Assembly: GCA_900544675.1 (NCBI GenBank)
Contig: UQVZ01000009.1
Location: forward strand, 43,379-107,378
Source: an uncultured Bacteroides sp.
GTDB lineage: Bacteria > Bacteroidota > Bacteroidia > Bacteroidales > Bacteroidaceae
DNA: 64,000 nt
Direction: 5' to 3'
In this document: in pieces, positions 15,400 to 24,563 of the stretch
How the letters are laid out: the number at the start of each line of letters is the position of its first letter
Numbering within the stretch: the first letter of the stretch is position 1
Notes under the pieces: model-generated
What the model was told of the DNA's origin: nothing
The model's database searches: none
The model's input: only the letters and a program-made list of their open reading frames with translations
Program-made: the position numbers and the translations under genes

Positions 15400-17439
15400 A
15401 TGAAAACAAAACATTATGTAGCTGTAGCTGCTTTTGCTGCTTTGGCGATGGCAAGCTGCACAGGACAGAAAAATGCCACGAACACTTCGGGCATTGATTT
15501 GGCGAATATGGATACTACCGTAGCCGCCGGAACCGATTTCTTCCGCTATGCGTGCGGAGGATGGAATGACGCACATCCCTTGACTGCCGAATATTCGCGT
15601 TACGGCACATTCGACCAGTTGGCAGAGAACAACCAGAAACAGTTGCGCGGACTGATTGAGGAACTGGCTGCCGCACAGAACGAGCCGGGAACTGCAGCAC
15701 AGAAAATAGGCGACCTCTATAGCCTGGCGATGGATAGCGTTACCCGTAACCAGCAGGGATACGAACCCGTAAAACCGATGTTGGAACAGATTACAGCGCT
15801 TACCGACAAGAGTCAGATTATCCCGATGGTAGCCGAAATGCGCCGCACGGCTGGTGTAGGCACTTATTTCAGCTATTATGTGTATGCCGACCCGAAGAAC
15901 AGTGTGCTGAACATCTTCCAGATGGGTCAGGGCGGCATCAACCTGGGCGAGAAAGAATATTACCTTGACAACGACAGCATTACCCAGAATATCCGTGAGC
16001 AGTATAAGAAATACATCGCCAAGCTCTTTACGCTGGCAGGTTTCCCGGAAGCGGATGCCAATCAGAAAGTGGCAGACGTGATGGAAATCGAAACGGCGAT
16101 TGCCAAGGTATCGAAGAGTGCTACCGAGTTGCGCGACCCCGAAGCCAACTATCATAAAATGACATTTGCCGACCTTAAGAAACAGATTCCGGGCATCGAC
16201 TGGGACGCTTTCTTCAAGGCGTTAGGCATTGCGGCTCCTGCCGAACTGAACGTAGAACAGGTAGAACCGATTCAGAAAGTGGCAGAGCTTATCAATACCT
16301 TGCCGCTCTCTAAGCACGTCGCTTATCTGCAATACAACTTGCTCGATGCAGCCGCTTCTGCTTTGAGCGACGACTTTGTAGCTGCTAATTTTGATTTTTA
16401 TGGCAAAGTGATGTCCGGTCGTCAGGTCAACCAGCCGCGTTGGAAACGTGCTGTCAATAGCGTAAACGGCTTGTTGGGCGAACTGGTAGGCGAAATGTAT
16501 GTAGAGAAATACTTCCCCGCTGCCGCCAAGGAACGTATGGTCAACCTCGTGAAGAACCTGCAGGTAGCGCTGGGCGAACGTATCGACGCACAAGAGTGGA
16601 TGAGCGACAGCACCAAGGTACGTGCTCACGAAAAACTGGATGCATTCCATGTAAAGGTGGGTTATCCCGACAAATGGAAAGACTATTCGGCGCTCGATAT
16701 CCAGAAAGACTCTTACTGGGCTAACGTATGCCGTGCCGCCGCATGGGGATTCAACGACATGATTAGCCGCCTGGGCAAACCGGTAGACCGTGACGAATGG
16801 CTGATGACTCCGCAGACAGTCAATGCTTATTACAATCCTTCTACCAATGAAATCTGCTTCCCGGCAGCTATTCTCCAGCCGCCTTTCTTCGATATGAATG
16901 CAGACGACGCTGCCAATTACGGTGCCATCGGTGTTGTAATCGGTCACGAGATGACTCACGGATTCGACGACCAGGGACGTCAGTTCGATAAAGACGGTAA
17001 CCTGAAAGATTGGTGGGCAGAAGGTGATGCCGACCGCTTCAAAGAACGTGCGCAGGTGATGGTTGACTTCTTCAATGGCATCGAAGTGCTTCCGGGCTTG
17101 TATGGCAACGGCCAGCTCACGTTGGGCGAGAACCTTGCCGACCACGGAGGACTGAATGTGGCTTACCTCGCTTTCCAGAATGCTACGAAAGATGCTCCGC
17201 TGGAAGTGAAAGAAGGCTTTACTCCCGAACAGCGTTTCTTCATTGCCTACGCTACCTTGTGGGCAGGAAACATCCGCGACGAGCAAATCCGTGTGTACAC
17301 CAAGAGCGATCCGCACTCATTGGGCAAATGGCGTGTAAACGGTGCTTTGCCTCACATCCAGGCATGGTACGACGCTTTCCACATCACCCCGAGCGACTCG
17401 CTTTACGTAGCTCCCGAAAAGCGTGTAAACATTTGGTAA
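15400..17439 (+). CDS. M13 family metalloendopeptidase (neprilysin-like), lipoprotein
   Basis: The N-terminus MKTKHYVAVAAFAALAMASC is a lipoprotein signal with the lipid-anchored cysteine at position 20, so the enzyme is probably envelope-attached. It is a gluzincin: zinc motif HEMTH at residues 516-520 in VIGHEMTHGFDDQG, third ligand Glu577 in ENLADHGG, and the substrate-binding NAYYNPSTNEICFPAAIL loop characteristic of M13. Length (679) fits bacterial PepO/neprilysin homologues that cut oligopeptides. It stands alone between a repeat block and a bidirectional terminator. A role in nutrient peptide use or envelope maintenance is inference. Confidence 0.95.
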   Translation: MKTKHYVAVAAFAALAMASCTGQKNATNTSGIDLANMDTTVAAGTDFFRYACGGWNDAHPLTAEYSRYGTFDQLAENNQKQLRGLIEELAAAQNEPGTAAQKIGDLYSLAMDSVTRNQQGYEPVKPMLEQITALTDKSQIIPMVAEMRRTAGVGTYFSYYVYADPKNSVLNIFQMGQGGINLGEKEYYLDNDSITQNIREQYKKYIAKLFTLAGFPEADANQKVADVMEIETAIAKVSKSATELRDPEANYHKMTFADLKKQIPGIDWDAFFKALGIAAPAELNVEQVEPIQKVAELINTLPLSKHVAYLQYNLLDAAASALSDDFVAANFDFYGKVMSGRQVNQPRWKRAVNSVNGLLGELVGEMYVEKYFPAAAKERMVNLVKNLQVALGERIDAQEWMSDSTKVRAHEKLDAFHVKVGYPDKWKDYSALDIQKDSYWANVCRAAAWGFNDMISRLGKPVDRDEWLMTPQTVNAYYNPSTNEICFPAAILQPPFFDMNADDAANYGAIGVVIGHEMTHGFDDQGRQFDKDGNLKDWWAEGDADRFKERAQVMVDFFNGIEVLPGLYGNGQLTLGENLADHGGLNVAYLAFQNATKDAPLEVKEGFTPEQRFFIAYATLWAGNIRDEQIRVYTKSDPHSLGKWRVNGALPHIQAWYDAFHITPSDSLYVAPEKRVNIW

Positions 17440-17440
17440 G

Positions 17441-17516
17441 GTTTTAGGTGACTAGGGACTAGGTACTAGGAGACTAGGGAACTAGGTGACTAGGTATCAG
17501 TTGACGAGTTGACTTC
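17441..17516 (+). repeat. ACTAGG heptad tract plus one TTGAC arm
   Basis: Seven-base words of the form GACTAGGN run from just after the peptidase stop codon and lead into TATCAGTTGACGAGTTGAC. This block lacks the second, inverted arm seen in the other blocks. Confidence 0.75.
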
Positions 17517-17528
17517 GATAAAATAAAG

Positions 17529-17585
17529 AAAGCGCCGAAACATAGAGGTTTTATTTTTCCTCCGTGTTTCGGCGCTTCTTTTTTG
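17529..17585. terminator. Bidirectional terminator between the M13 peptidase gene and alaS
   Basis: Perfect 13-bp stem: AAGCGCCGAAACA (17530-17542) with TGTTTCGGCGCTT (17565-17577). CTTTTTT follows on the plus strand and A-rich sequence precedes it, so it can serve both convergent genes. Confidence 0.85.
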
Positions 17586-17600
17586 TATAAGGTAATTGGA

Positions 17601-20219
17601 TTAGAATCCTGCCAGTTCCAATACTTTATCAACGGCTGTACTCAGTCCGTCGGGGTTCTTTCCGCCTGCTGTAGCGAAGTGAGGCTGACCGCCTCCGCCA
17701 CCTTGAATCAATTTGGCAGCTTCGCGAACCAATTGTCCGGCGTTCAGTCCGGATTTTACCTGGTCATCGCTCATCATGACGGTAAGTGTCGGCTTGCCTC
17801 CAAAATCACTTCCGATGACAACGAACAGGTTTTCGGGGAATTGCCCTTTCAATTGGAAAGCAATGTTCTTAACAGCTTCGGGACGCATCGGAAGCAAGGC
17901 TTTGATGACTTTCACACCGTGGATTTCCTTTGCATTCTCGATGAGGCGTGCTTTGGCATTGGCTTCTCTTTCTTTCATGAACTCTTCCATCTGCTTCTTC
18001 AAGCCGGCATTTTCATCAACGTAGCGGGCTATGGCAGCTTTCAGGTCGGGAGCGTTATTGAAGAGAACTTTCAGGTCGTTGAGCGTATCTTGCACGGTGT
18101 CGAACATCTCTTCTACCTTAGCACCGGTAATGGCTTCGATACGGCGTACGCCGGCAGCTACCGAGCTTTCGGAAAGAATCTTCACCATACCGATTTTACC
18201 TGTAGCAGAAACATGGGTACCGCCACAGAACTCGATGGATGAACCGAACTGTACGACACGTACTTCGTCACCGTATTTCTCGCCGAAGAGTGCGATGGCT
18301 CCCAGTTCTTTGGCTTTTTCGATAGGGAGGTTGCGGTATTCGGTCAGAGGTATATCGGCACGTATCTTGGCATTTACCAAATGTTCCACTTCACGCAACT
18401 GCTCGGGAGTCACTTTCTGGAAGTGAGAGAAGTCGAAACGCAGTGATTCGGGTGTAACAAGCGAACCTTTCTGTTCTACATGCGTGCCCAGCACCTGGCG
18501 CAAGGCTTCATCGAGCAAGTGGGTGCACGAGTGGTTGGCTGCACAAGCCGCGCGCTTGTCGGTATCTACACATGCCATCATCGGAGCATCCAGGTGTTCG
18601 GGAAGCTGCTTGGCGATGTGAATCGGCAGGTTGTTTTCTTTCTTGGTGTCAATGATATCGATGGTCTCGAGCTCGCTGACCAATACGCCGGTGTCGCCCA
18701 CTTGTCCGCCGCTTTCGGCATAGAACGGCGTTTCGCTCAATACAATCTGATAAAGCGTCTGGTTCTTCTGCTTAATCTGGCGGTAGCGCAGGATGCGGGT
18801 TTCATATTCGGTATAGTCGTAACCTACAAAATGGGTTTCGCCTTCTTCCAGTACTACCCAGTCGCCTGTTTCAACGGCAGCGGCGTTGCGTGCACGTTGT
18901 TTCTGTTTCTGCATTTCTACATTGAATTCTTCTTCGTTCACCGTCATGCCGTTTTCACGGAGGATAAGTTCGGTCAGGTCGAGCGGGAATCCGAAGGTGT
19001 CGTAAAGTGTGAAGGCATCTACGCCGCTGATTTCCGTCTTGCCGGCAGCCTTGGCGTCGTCCATTACTTTATCCAGCAGGCGGATACCTGTTTCCAAAGT
19101 ACGGAGGAAAGCTTCCTCTTCTTCCTTGATAACTTTTTCGATAAGCGTCTGCTGGGCTTTAAGCTCAGGATAAGCCTGTCCCATGTTTTCTATCAGCACA
19201 GGGACGAGTTTGAACATGAACGGTTGCTTCTGTCCCAGGAATGTATAGGCATAACGCACGGCGCGGCGCAGGATGCGGCGGATGACGTAGCCCGCTTTGG
19301 CGTTGGAGGGAAGCTGTCCGTCGGTGATGGAGAAAGCGATGGTACGGATGTGGTCTGCCACGACGCGCATAGCCACATCGGTCTTGGGGTCAGCTCCGTA
19401 GGTTACTCCGGCAAGGTCGCCGATTACCTTGATGATGGGTTGGAACACATCGGTGTCATAGTTCGACTTCTTGCCTTGCAATGCCATACAGAGGCGTTCG
19501 AATCCCATACCCGTATCAATCACCTTGGCAGGCAGCGGTTCGAGCGAGCCGTCCGCCTTGCGGTTGTATTGCATGAACACGAGGTTCCAGATTTCGATTA
19601 CTTGCGGATTATCTTTGTTTACCAGTTCGCGGCCTGGCACTTTGGCTTTTTCTTCTTCCGAGCGCAGGTCGATGTGGATTTCGGAGCAAGGTCCGCAAGG
19701 TCCCGTATCGCCCATTTCCCAGAAGTTGTCGTGCTTGTTGCCGTTGATGATGTGGTCTTTCGGAAGGAATTGTTCCCAGTATCCGGCAGCTTCGTTATCG
19801 CGTTCGAGCCCTTCTTCGGGACTTCCTTCGAAGACGGTAGCATAAAGGATGGAGGGGTCAATTTTTAATACATCTACCAGGAACTCCCATGCCCAACTGA
19901 TGGCTTCTTTCTTGAAGTAATCGCCGAACGACCAGTTGCCGAGCATTTCGAACATGGTGTGATGGTAAGTATCGTGACCTACTTCTTCGAGGTCGTTATG
20001 TTTTCCGCTCACGCGCAAGCATTTCTGTGAGTCGGTTACACGTTTGTATTTTGCCGGGTGGTTTCCCAGGATAATGTCTTTAAACTGGTTCATGCCGGCG
20101 TTGGTAAACATCAGCGTGGGGTCATCTTTAATGACCATTGGTGCCGAGGGCACAATCTGATGTCCTTTCGACTCAAAAAACTTTACGAATGAGTCGCGGA
20201 TTTCATTTGCTGTCAACAT
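17601..20219 (-). CDS. alaS: Alanyl-tRNA synthetase
   Basis: AlaS charges tRNA-Ala and hydrolyses mischarged Ser/Gly. The 872-residue protein has the class II catalytic domain at the N-terminus (RDSFVKFFESKGH; FTNAGMNQFKDIILG; WEMGDTGPCGPCSEIH). The editing domain carries zinc-binding NHSCTHLL and CGGTHV. The C-terminal C-Ala domain is glycine-rich (LIQGGGGGQPHFATAGGKNPD). Note Ser-Cys inside the usual HTATH-type motif (HSCTH), which keeps both histidines. Length and domain order are complete. It is monocistronic, sharing a divergent promoter region with the M23 peptidase gene. Confidence 0.98.
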   Translation of the reverse strand: MLTANEIRDSFVKFFESKGHQIVPSAPMVIKDDPTLMFTNAGMNQFKDIILGNHPAKYKRVTDSQKCLRVSGKHNDLEEVGHDTYHHTMFEMLGNWSFGDYFKKEAISWAWEFLVDVLKIDPSILYATVFEGSPEEGLERDNEAAGYWEQFLPKDHIINGNKHDNFWEMGDTGPCGPCSEIHIDLRSEEEKAKVPGRELVNKDNPQVIEIWNLVFMQYNRKADGSLEPLPAKVIDTGMGFERLCMALQGKKSNYDTDVFQPIIKVIGDLAGVTYGADPKTDVAMRVVADHIRTIAFSITDGQLPSNAKAGYVIRRILRRAVRYAYTFLGQKQPFMFKLVPVLIENMGQAYPELKAQQTLIEKVIKEEEEAFLRTLETGIRLLDKVMDDAKAAGKTEISGVDAFTLYDTFGFPLDLTELILRENGMTVNEEEFNVEMQKQKQRARNAAAVETGDWVVLEEGETHFVGYDYTEYETRILRYRQIKQKNQTLYQIVLSETPFYAESGGQVGDTGVLVSELETIDIIDTKKENNLPIHIAKQLPEHLDAPMMACVDTDKRAACAANHSCTHLLDEALRQVLGTHVEQKGSLVTPESLRFDFSHFQKVTPEQLREVEHLVNAKIRADIPLTEYRNLPIEKAKELGAIALFGEKYGDEVRVVQFGSSIEFCGGTHVSATGKIGMVKILSESSVAAGVRRIEAITGAKVEEMFDTVQDTLNDLKVLFNNAPDLKAAIARYVDENAGLKKQMEEFMKEREANAKARLIENAKEIHGVKVIKALLPMRPEAVKNIAFQLKGQFPENLFVVIGSDFGGKPTLTVMMSDDQVKSGLNAGQLVREAAKLIQGGGGGQPHFATAGGKNPDGLSTAVDKVLELAGF

Positions 20220-20263
20220 ATCGGTCTTATTATCTTGTCGTTAATATTCTCAAAATCGATTTG

Positions 20264-20271
20264 CAAAGATA
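20264..20271 (-). promoter_or_regulatory. Candidate alaS promoter (-7 element)
   Basis: It reads TATCTTTG on the minus strand, 45 bp before the alaS start. No clear -33 is visible. Confidence 0.5.
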
Positions 20272-20272
20272 A

Positions 20273-20302
20273 TTGGTTTTATTATTTTTGTCGCTACATT
20301 TG
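20273..20302 (+). promoter_or_regulatory. Candidate promoter of the M23 peptidase gene
   Basis: TTG (20273-20275), a 19-bp spacer and TACATTTG (20295-20302) match the Bacteroidetes housekeeping pattern. It overlaps the alaS promoter region back to back. Confidence 0.65.
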
Positions 20303-20354
20303 GGGCAAAACTTGAGTGTTTGCCTATTAAATTTCTTCAAAAACAACGATTGGG

Positions 20355-21323
20355 ATGCGTAAAGTCTACTATATCTATAATCCGAAAACGCGTACGTACG
20401 ACCGTATTTACCCTACCATGCGCCAGCGTATGATGAGTTACCTGCGCAATTTGTTTGTCGGGATGGGGTTGGGAGCAGGATGCTTCATCTTGTTGCTGCT
20501 CGTATTCGGTTCTCCTCAGGAAAAAGATTTGCGGGTGGAAAACTCACGCCTGACGGCACAATACCACATTCTCTCTACACGGCTGGACGAGGCATTGGGG
20601 GTAATGCAGCAGCTTCAGCAAAGGGACGACAACCTGTATCGGGTGATTATGCAGGCAGACCCAGTGCCGGAGGCGATACGGAATGCCAATTACGGAAAGA
20701 CGAACCGGTATGAGGAGCTGATGGAACTGGCGAACGCCAAGCTGGTGGTGAACACCACGCAGAAGATGGATGTGCTGGCAAGACAGGTGTATATCCAGTC
20801 GAAGTCATTCGACGAGGTGCTCGACTTATGCAAGCGTCACGACGAGATGTTGATGTGTGTGCCTGCCATCCAGCCAGTGTCGAACAAAGACCTGAAACAG
20901 ACTGCTTCGGGATTTGGTACGCGCATCGACCCGATATACAAGACGGTGAAATTTCATGCCGGAATGGACTTCTCGGCGAATGTAGGTACGCCGGTCTATG
21001 CCACGGGAAACGGCACGGTGAAGACTGCCGGCTGGGAAGGGTTGTATGGCAAATGCATTACCATCGACCACGGATTCGGGTACGTGACGCGGTATGCTCA
21101 TTTAAATCAGATTGATGTCAGGGTGGGGCAGAAGGTGGTACGCGGAGAAACTATCGGCAAGGTCGGTACTACGGGAAAGAGTACAGGGCCTCACCTGCAT
21201 TACGAAGTGCACTTGAAAGGGCAGATTATGAATCCGGTGAATTATTATTTTATGGACCTGGATGCGGATGATTATGACAAGATGATTCAGATAGCCGCCA
21301 ATCACGGTAAGGTATTCGACTGA
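20355..21323 (+). CDS. M23 family metallopeptidase (LytM-like), membrane-anchored
   Basis: The 322-residue protein has a cytoplasmic N-terminus rich in Tyr/Arg, one membrane segment at about residues 31-52 (LFVGMGLGAGCFILLLLVFG), a coiled region, and a C-terminal LytM domain. The zinc site is visible as HAGMDFSANVGTPVYATGNG (HxxxD) and GPHLHYEV (HxH). Such enzymes, or their inactive relatives, cut peptidoglycan cross-bridges or activate amidases; the full motif suggests an active peptidase acting in the periplasm. The MerR-type gene follows 29 bp downstream and is probably cotranscribed. Confidence 0.92.
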   Translation: MRKVYYIYNPKTRTYDRIYPTMRQRMMSYLRNLFVGMGLGAGCFILLLLVFGSPQEKDLRVENSRLTAQYHILSTRLDEALGVMQQLQQRDDNLYRVIMQADPVPEAIRNANYGKTNRYEELMELANAKLVVNTTQKMDVLARQVYIQSKSFDEVLDLCKRHDEMLMCVPAIQPVSNKDLKQTASGFGTRIDPIYKTVKFHAGMDFSANVGTPVYATGNGTVKTAGWEGLYGKCITIDHGFGYVTRYAHLNQIDVRVGQKVVRGETIGKVGTTGKSTGPHLHYEVHLKGQIMNPVNYYFMDLDADDYDKMIQIAANHGKVFD

Positions 21324-21352
21324 TAAAGCTGTAATAAAGGGAGGAGACACAA

Positions 21353-21700
21353 ATGGCATTGAAGCAAAACAAGCAATTGAAACTATATTATTCCATCCGC
21401 GAAGTGGCGGAGATGTTCGGTGTAAACGAATCATTAATCCGTTATTGGGAAAAAGAGTTCGCGGAGATTGCTCCTAAACGGGCAGGTGGGAATATCCGTC
21501 AATACACCAAAGAGGATATCGAGAGCATCCGGCAAATCTATTACCTGGTAAAGGAAAAAGGTATGACCCTGGCAGGAGCCAAGCAACTGATGAAGCAGAA
21601 CAAGGAAGGTGTGCGTAATACGACCGAGCTGGTGAACCGCCTGAAGCAAATCCGGGAAGAACTGGTAAGCATACGTCGGGAACTGGATTATCTGAATTAA
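21353..21700 (+). CDS. MerR-family transcriptional regulator (115 aa)
   Basis: A winged-helix MerR DNA-binding domain fills the N-terminal 75 residues (LYYSIREVAEMFGVNESLIRYWEKEFAEIAPKRAGGNIRQYTKEDIESIRQIYYLVKEKGMTLAGAKQLM). A short coiled coil for dimerisation follows (RLKQIREELVSIRRELDYL). There is no effector domain and no metal-binding cysteines. The start codon follows GGGAGGAGACACAA, a strong ribosome binding site. Coupling with an M23 peptidase is, as I recall, conserved in Bacteroidales, suggesting a cell-envelope regulon, but the target is unknown. Its TAA stop abuts the inverted-repeat block that follows. Confidence 0.88.
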   Translation: MALKQNKQLKLYYSIREVAEMFGVNESLIRYWEKEFAEIAPKRAGGNIRQYTKEDIESIRQIYYLVKEKGMTLAGAKQLMKQNKEGVRNTTELVNRLKQIREELVSIRRELDYLN

Positions 21701-22206
21701 GTTGACAAGGTATCAGTTAACGAGTTGACAAGGTCTTTTAGTTAGGAGTTAAAGAAGTTAGAGGAGTTATCACTCCGCTTCGCTCCGTTAGGAGTTAAAA
21801 CCAATACTTCTGCTGATGTATTCAATTAAGAACAAACACAGAGACACGGAGTTGATTCTTCATTCTTAATTCATTCTTCATTTAATCAGTCCTCGTTCAG
21901 TTCTTACAAGCAAGGACTGCAGTCCTTACTAGGGGAGGACTGCAATCCTAGCCTGCTACAACTCCAATCCGAATTAGGCAGGTTAACCGGAGCAACTGGG
22001 TGCATGCGATAAAGCAGCTATTTGACATTGCCAATGCAGTTATCTTCATCGTGTATTCAGAACCTAGTCCCCTAGACCTAGTCAACGAGTTCTCTAAAAT
22101 AAAAGCCTTGTCAACTCGTTAACTGATACCTTGTCAACTATCTGGTGAAAAAACAATCAGCTAAAAATAATTCTCTGTGGCTCTGTGTCTCTGTGCTCAA
22201 TAAAAA
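21700..22206. repeat. Mosaic intergenic repeat block with 34-bp perfect inverted ends
   Basis: This 507-bp spacer holds no gene. Arms at 21700-21733 (starting AGTTGACAAGGTATCAGTTA) and 22106-22139 are exact reverse complements. Inside are the 75-bp core in inverted orientation (21741-21825), AACACAGAGACACGGAG, a TTCATTCTT tract, the perfect palindrome AAGGACTGCAGTCCTT (21912-21927) and its variant at 21936-21949, and CTAGTCCC words. A CTCTGTG octamer tract lies outside the right arm (22172-22199). Confidence 0.8.
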
Positions 22207-24480
22207 TTATTCCGCTTGGTCTTCGAAGTCGTCGATGCGGGTTATTTTCTTGATGTTTTCTATCTTTTTCAGGTTGTTGCAAATCGTGTTCACATCGTTC
22301 ACATCGTGTACATAGAGCTGGATACGGGCTTCGAAAATGCCGTCTTCCGACTCAATATAGAGTTTGTGGATGTTTACGTTGAGCTGCTGGGAGATAATTT
22401 CGGTAACTTTGTTCAGCACACCGATTTCGTCTATACCTTTTATATATACGTTGACAGGGAAGACCAACGCTTTGCCTGTCTGCCATTGTACAGCTATCAG
22501 CCGGTTTCCGAAACTGGTTTTCAGTTGGGTGGCAATGGGGCACTGGCGTTTGTGTATGACGATGCGGTTGTTGTCATCAATGTATCCCAGCACATCATCG
22601 CCCGGAATAGGCTTGCAACAATCTGCCAGGATATAGTTCTTCTGGATGGCATCGGGCGTGAGCTTGACGACCGATTTCTTGTCGATATTGAGCGGTTGCT
22701 TGTCCGGTTCCTTCTTTTCGGCAGATTGTTTTTGTTTATTTCCCCCGAAAGCAAAGCTGATGTATTTCTTCCAATTGGTGGCGTTGGGCTTTTCTTTCAA
22801 CTCGTTCTTATCGGTTTCGCCCAGCGTAAAGACGCCTTGCCCTACAGCGAGTGCTAATTCTTCGTAAGTCTTTACCTGATGCTTGTCGCATAGTTTGCGG
22901 ATGTTTTCATCATTAGCCTCCATGCCTTCGTTTTGGAAGAAAAGCGCAATCATATCCTCGCCTTTTTGTTGCTGTTCACGCCGTTCCCGTTTCAGGATGG
23001 CCTGTATCTTGGCTTTTGCTTTGGCAGTGGTGGCAAAGTTTATCCACGATGGTTGTACTTTCTGCGACTTGGAAGTAAGGATTTCCACTTGGTCTCCGCT
23101 TTGGAGTTTGTGGCTTAGGGGCACCAGCTTATGGTTCACTTTCGCTCCGATGCAATGGCTGCCCAGGAACGTATGGATAGAGAATGCGAAGTCGAGCGCG
23201 GTACAGTTTTGCGGCATTGTCTTGATTTCGCCTTTCGGTGTGAATACAAAGATTTCCGATGCAAAGAGGTTCAGCTTGATGGTGTCGAGGAAGTCCAAGG
23301 CATCGGGTTGCGGGTCGTCAAGGATTTCTTTGATAGTCTTCAGCCATTTGCTCAGTTCGCCTTCGTCTTCACTGCCTCCGCCTTCCTTGTATTTCCAGTG
23401 TGCAGCAAATCCCTGTTCGGCTACGTCGTTCATGCGTTCGCTACGTATCTGCACTTCAATCCATTGTCCTTTGTTGCTCATCAGGGTGACATGGAGTGCC
23501 TGGTAACCGTTGGCTTTCGGGTGGCTCACCCAGTCGCGCAAGCGGTCGGGGTGAGGTTTATAGATACGTGAGATGGCTACATAGATGTCGAAACAGTCGT
23601 TCAGTTCTTCTTCCTGATTACGTGGAGTAAAGATGATGCGCACGGCAAGGATGTCGTAGATTTCCTCGAACGTGATGTGTTTGGCTTGCATCTTGTTCCA
23701 AATGGAGTAGGGCGATTTTACGCGCGCAATGATGCGGTAAGGAATCCCCATCTTGTCGAGCTGCTCGCGGATAGGAACGGTAAACTCGGCGAATACACTG
23801 TCGCGTTCAGCCTGTGTGGCTTGCAGCTTGCGTTGGATTTCCTCGTATGTTTCGGGATGTTCGTACTTGAAACTCAGGTCTTCCAGTTCGGTCTTGATGC
23901 GGTTCAGCCCCAATCGGTTTGCCAAGGGAGCATAGATGTAAAGCGTTTCGCCTGCAATCTTGTATTGTTTGCTGGGGAGCATCGAGCCAAGGGTGCGCAT
24001 GTTGTGCAGGCGGTCGGATATCTTGATGAGGATAACGCGGATATCATCGTTCATCGTCAACAGCAACTTCTTGAAGTTTTCTGCCTGTGCCGACGCGCGG
24101 TCGCCGAAGATTCCTCCCGATATTTTGGTCAGTCCATCTACGATTTGTGCGATTTTAGGACCGAACAGGTTCTCGATGTCTTCTACAGTGTAGTCGGTAT
24201 CCTCGACCACATCGTGCAGCAAGGCAGCACAGATAGAAGTCGACCCCAAGCCGATTTCCACACACGCGATGCGTGCTACAGCTATAGGGTGAAGGATATA
24301 CGGTTCGCCCGACCGACGTCTTACTCCTTTGTGCGCTTGCCGGGCGAAATTGAAAGCTTTGGTGATGATTTCTACTTTTTTACGGTGTCTGCTTTCTAAA
24401 TATCGGTCCAACAATTCTTGAAAAGCGTCGTCAATCAGCTTTTCGTCGGCTTGCTCTTGGGGTAATTTTTCGTCAGTCAT
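22207..24480 (-). CDS. RelA/SpoT-type (p)ppGpp synthetase/hydrolase
   Basis: The 757-residue protein has the full RSH layout. An HD hydrolase domain has HP and HDVVEDTDYT (about residues 60-110). A synthetase domain contains RVKSPYSIWNKM and YQALHVT. A TGS domain (IFVFTPKGEIKTMPQNCTALDFAF), a linker, and a C-terminal ACT domain (VNVYIKGIDEIGVLNKVTEII) follow. Because the HD motif is intact, ppGpp hydrolysis is likely retained, making it a bifunctional candidate; actual synthetase activity cannot be judged. It is the last gene of the parA-parB-DUF5683-transglycosylase series, with its own promoter candidate in the 83-bp gap. Confidence 0.95.
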   Translation of the reverse strand: MTDEKLPQEQADEKLIDDAFQELLDRYLESRHRKKVEIITKAFNFARQAHKGVRRRSGEPYILHPIAVARIACVEIGLGSTSICAALLHDVVEDTDYTVEDIENLFGPKIAQIVDGLTKISGGIFGDRASAQAENFKKLLLTMNDDIRVILIKISDRLHNMRTLGSMLPSKQYKIAGETLYIYAPLANRLGLNRIKTELEDLSFKYEHPETYEEIQRKLQATQAERDSVFAEFTVPIREQLDKMGIPYRIIARVKSPYSIWNKMQAKHITFEEIYDILAVRIIFTPRNQEEELNDCFDIYVAISRIYKPHPDRLRDWVSHPKANGYQALHVTLMSNKGQWIEVQIRSERMNDVAEQGFAAHWKYKEGGGSEDEGELSKWLKTIKEILDDPQPDALDFLDTIKLNLFASEIFVFTPKGEIKTMPQNCTALDFAFSIHTFLGSHCIGAKVNHKLVPLSHKLQSGDQVEILTSKSQKVQPSWINFATTAKAKAKIQAILKRERREQQQKGEDMIALFFQNEGMEANDENIRKLCDKHQVKTYEELALAVGQGVFTLGETDKNELKEKPNATNWKKYISFAFGGNKQKQSAEKKEPDKQPLNIDKKSVVKLTPDAIQKNYILADCCKPIPGDDVLGYIDDNNRIVIHKRQCPIATQLKTSFGNRLIAVQWQTGKALVFPVNVYIKGIDEIGVLNKVTEIISQQLNVNIHKLYIESEDGIFEARIQLYVHDVNDVNTICNNLKKIENIKKITRIDDFEDQAE

Positions 24481-24508
24481 TGCTTTTCCATTTTTTTATC
24501 AGATTTTG

Positions 24509-24538
24509 CAAAATTAGGAAAAATCACCAATTAAGCAA
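24509..24538 (-). promoter_or_regulatory. Candidate promoter of the RelA/SpoT gene
   Basis: On the minus strand: TTG (24536-24538), 19-bp spacer, TAATTTTG (24509-24516), about 28 bp before the start codon. Confidence 0.6.
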
Positions 24539-24563
24539 GAAGAATGGGATTTTTTTCTTACAA

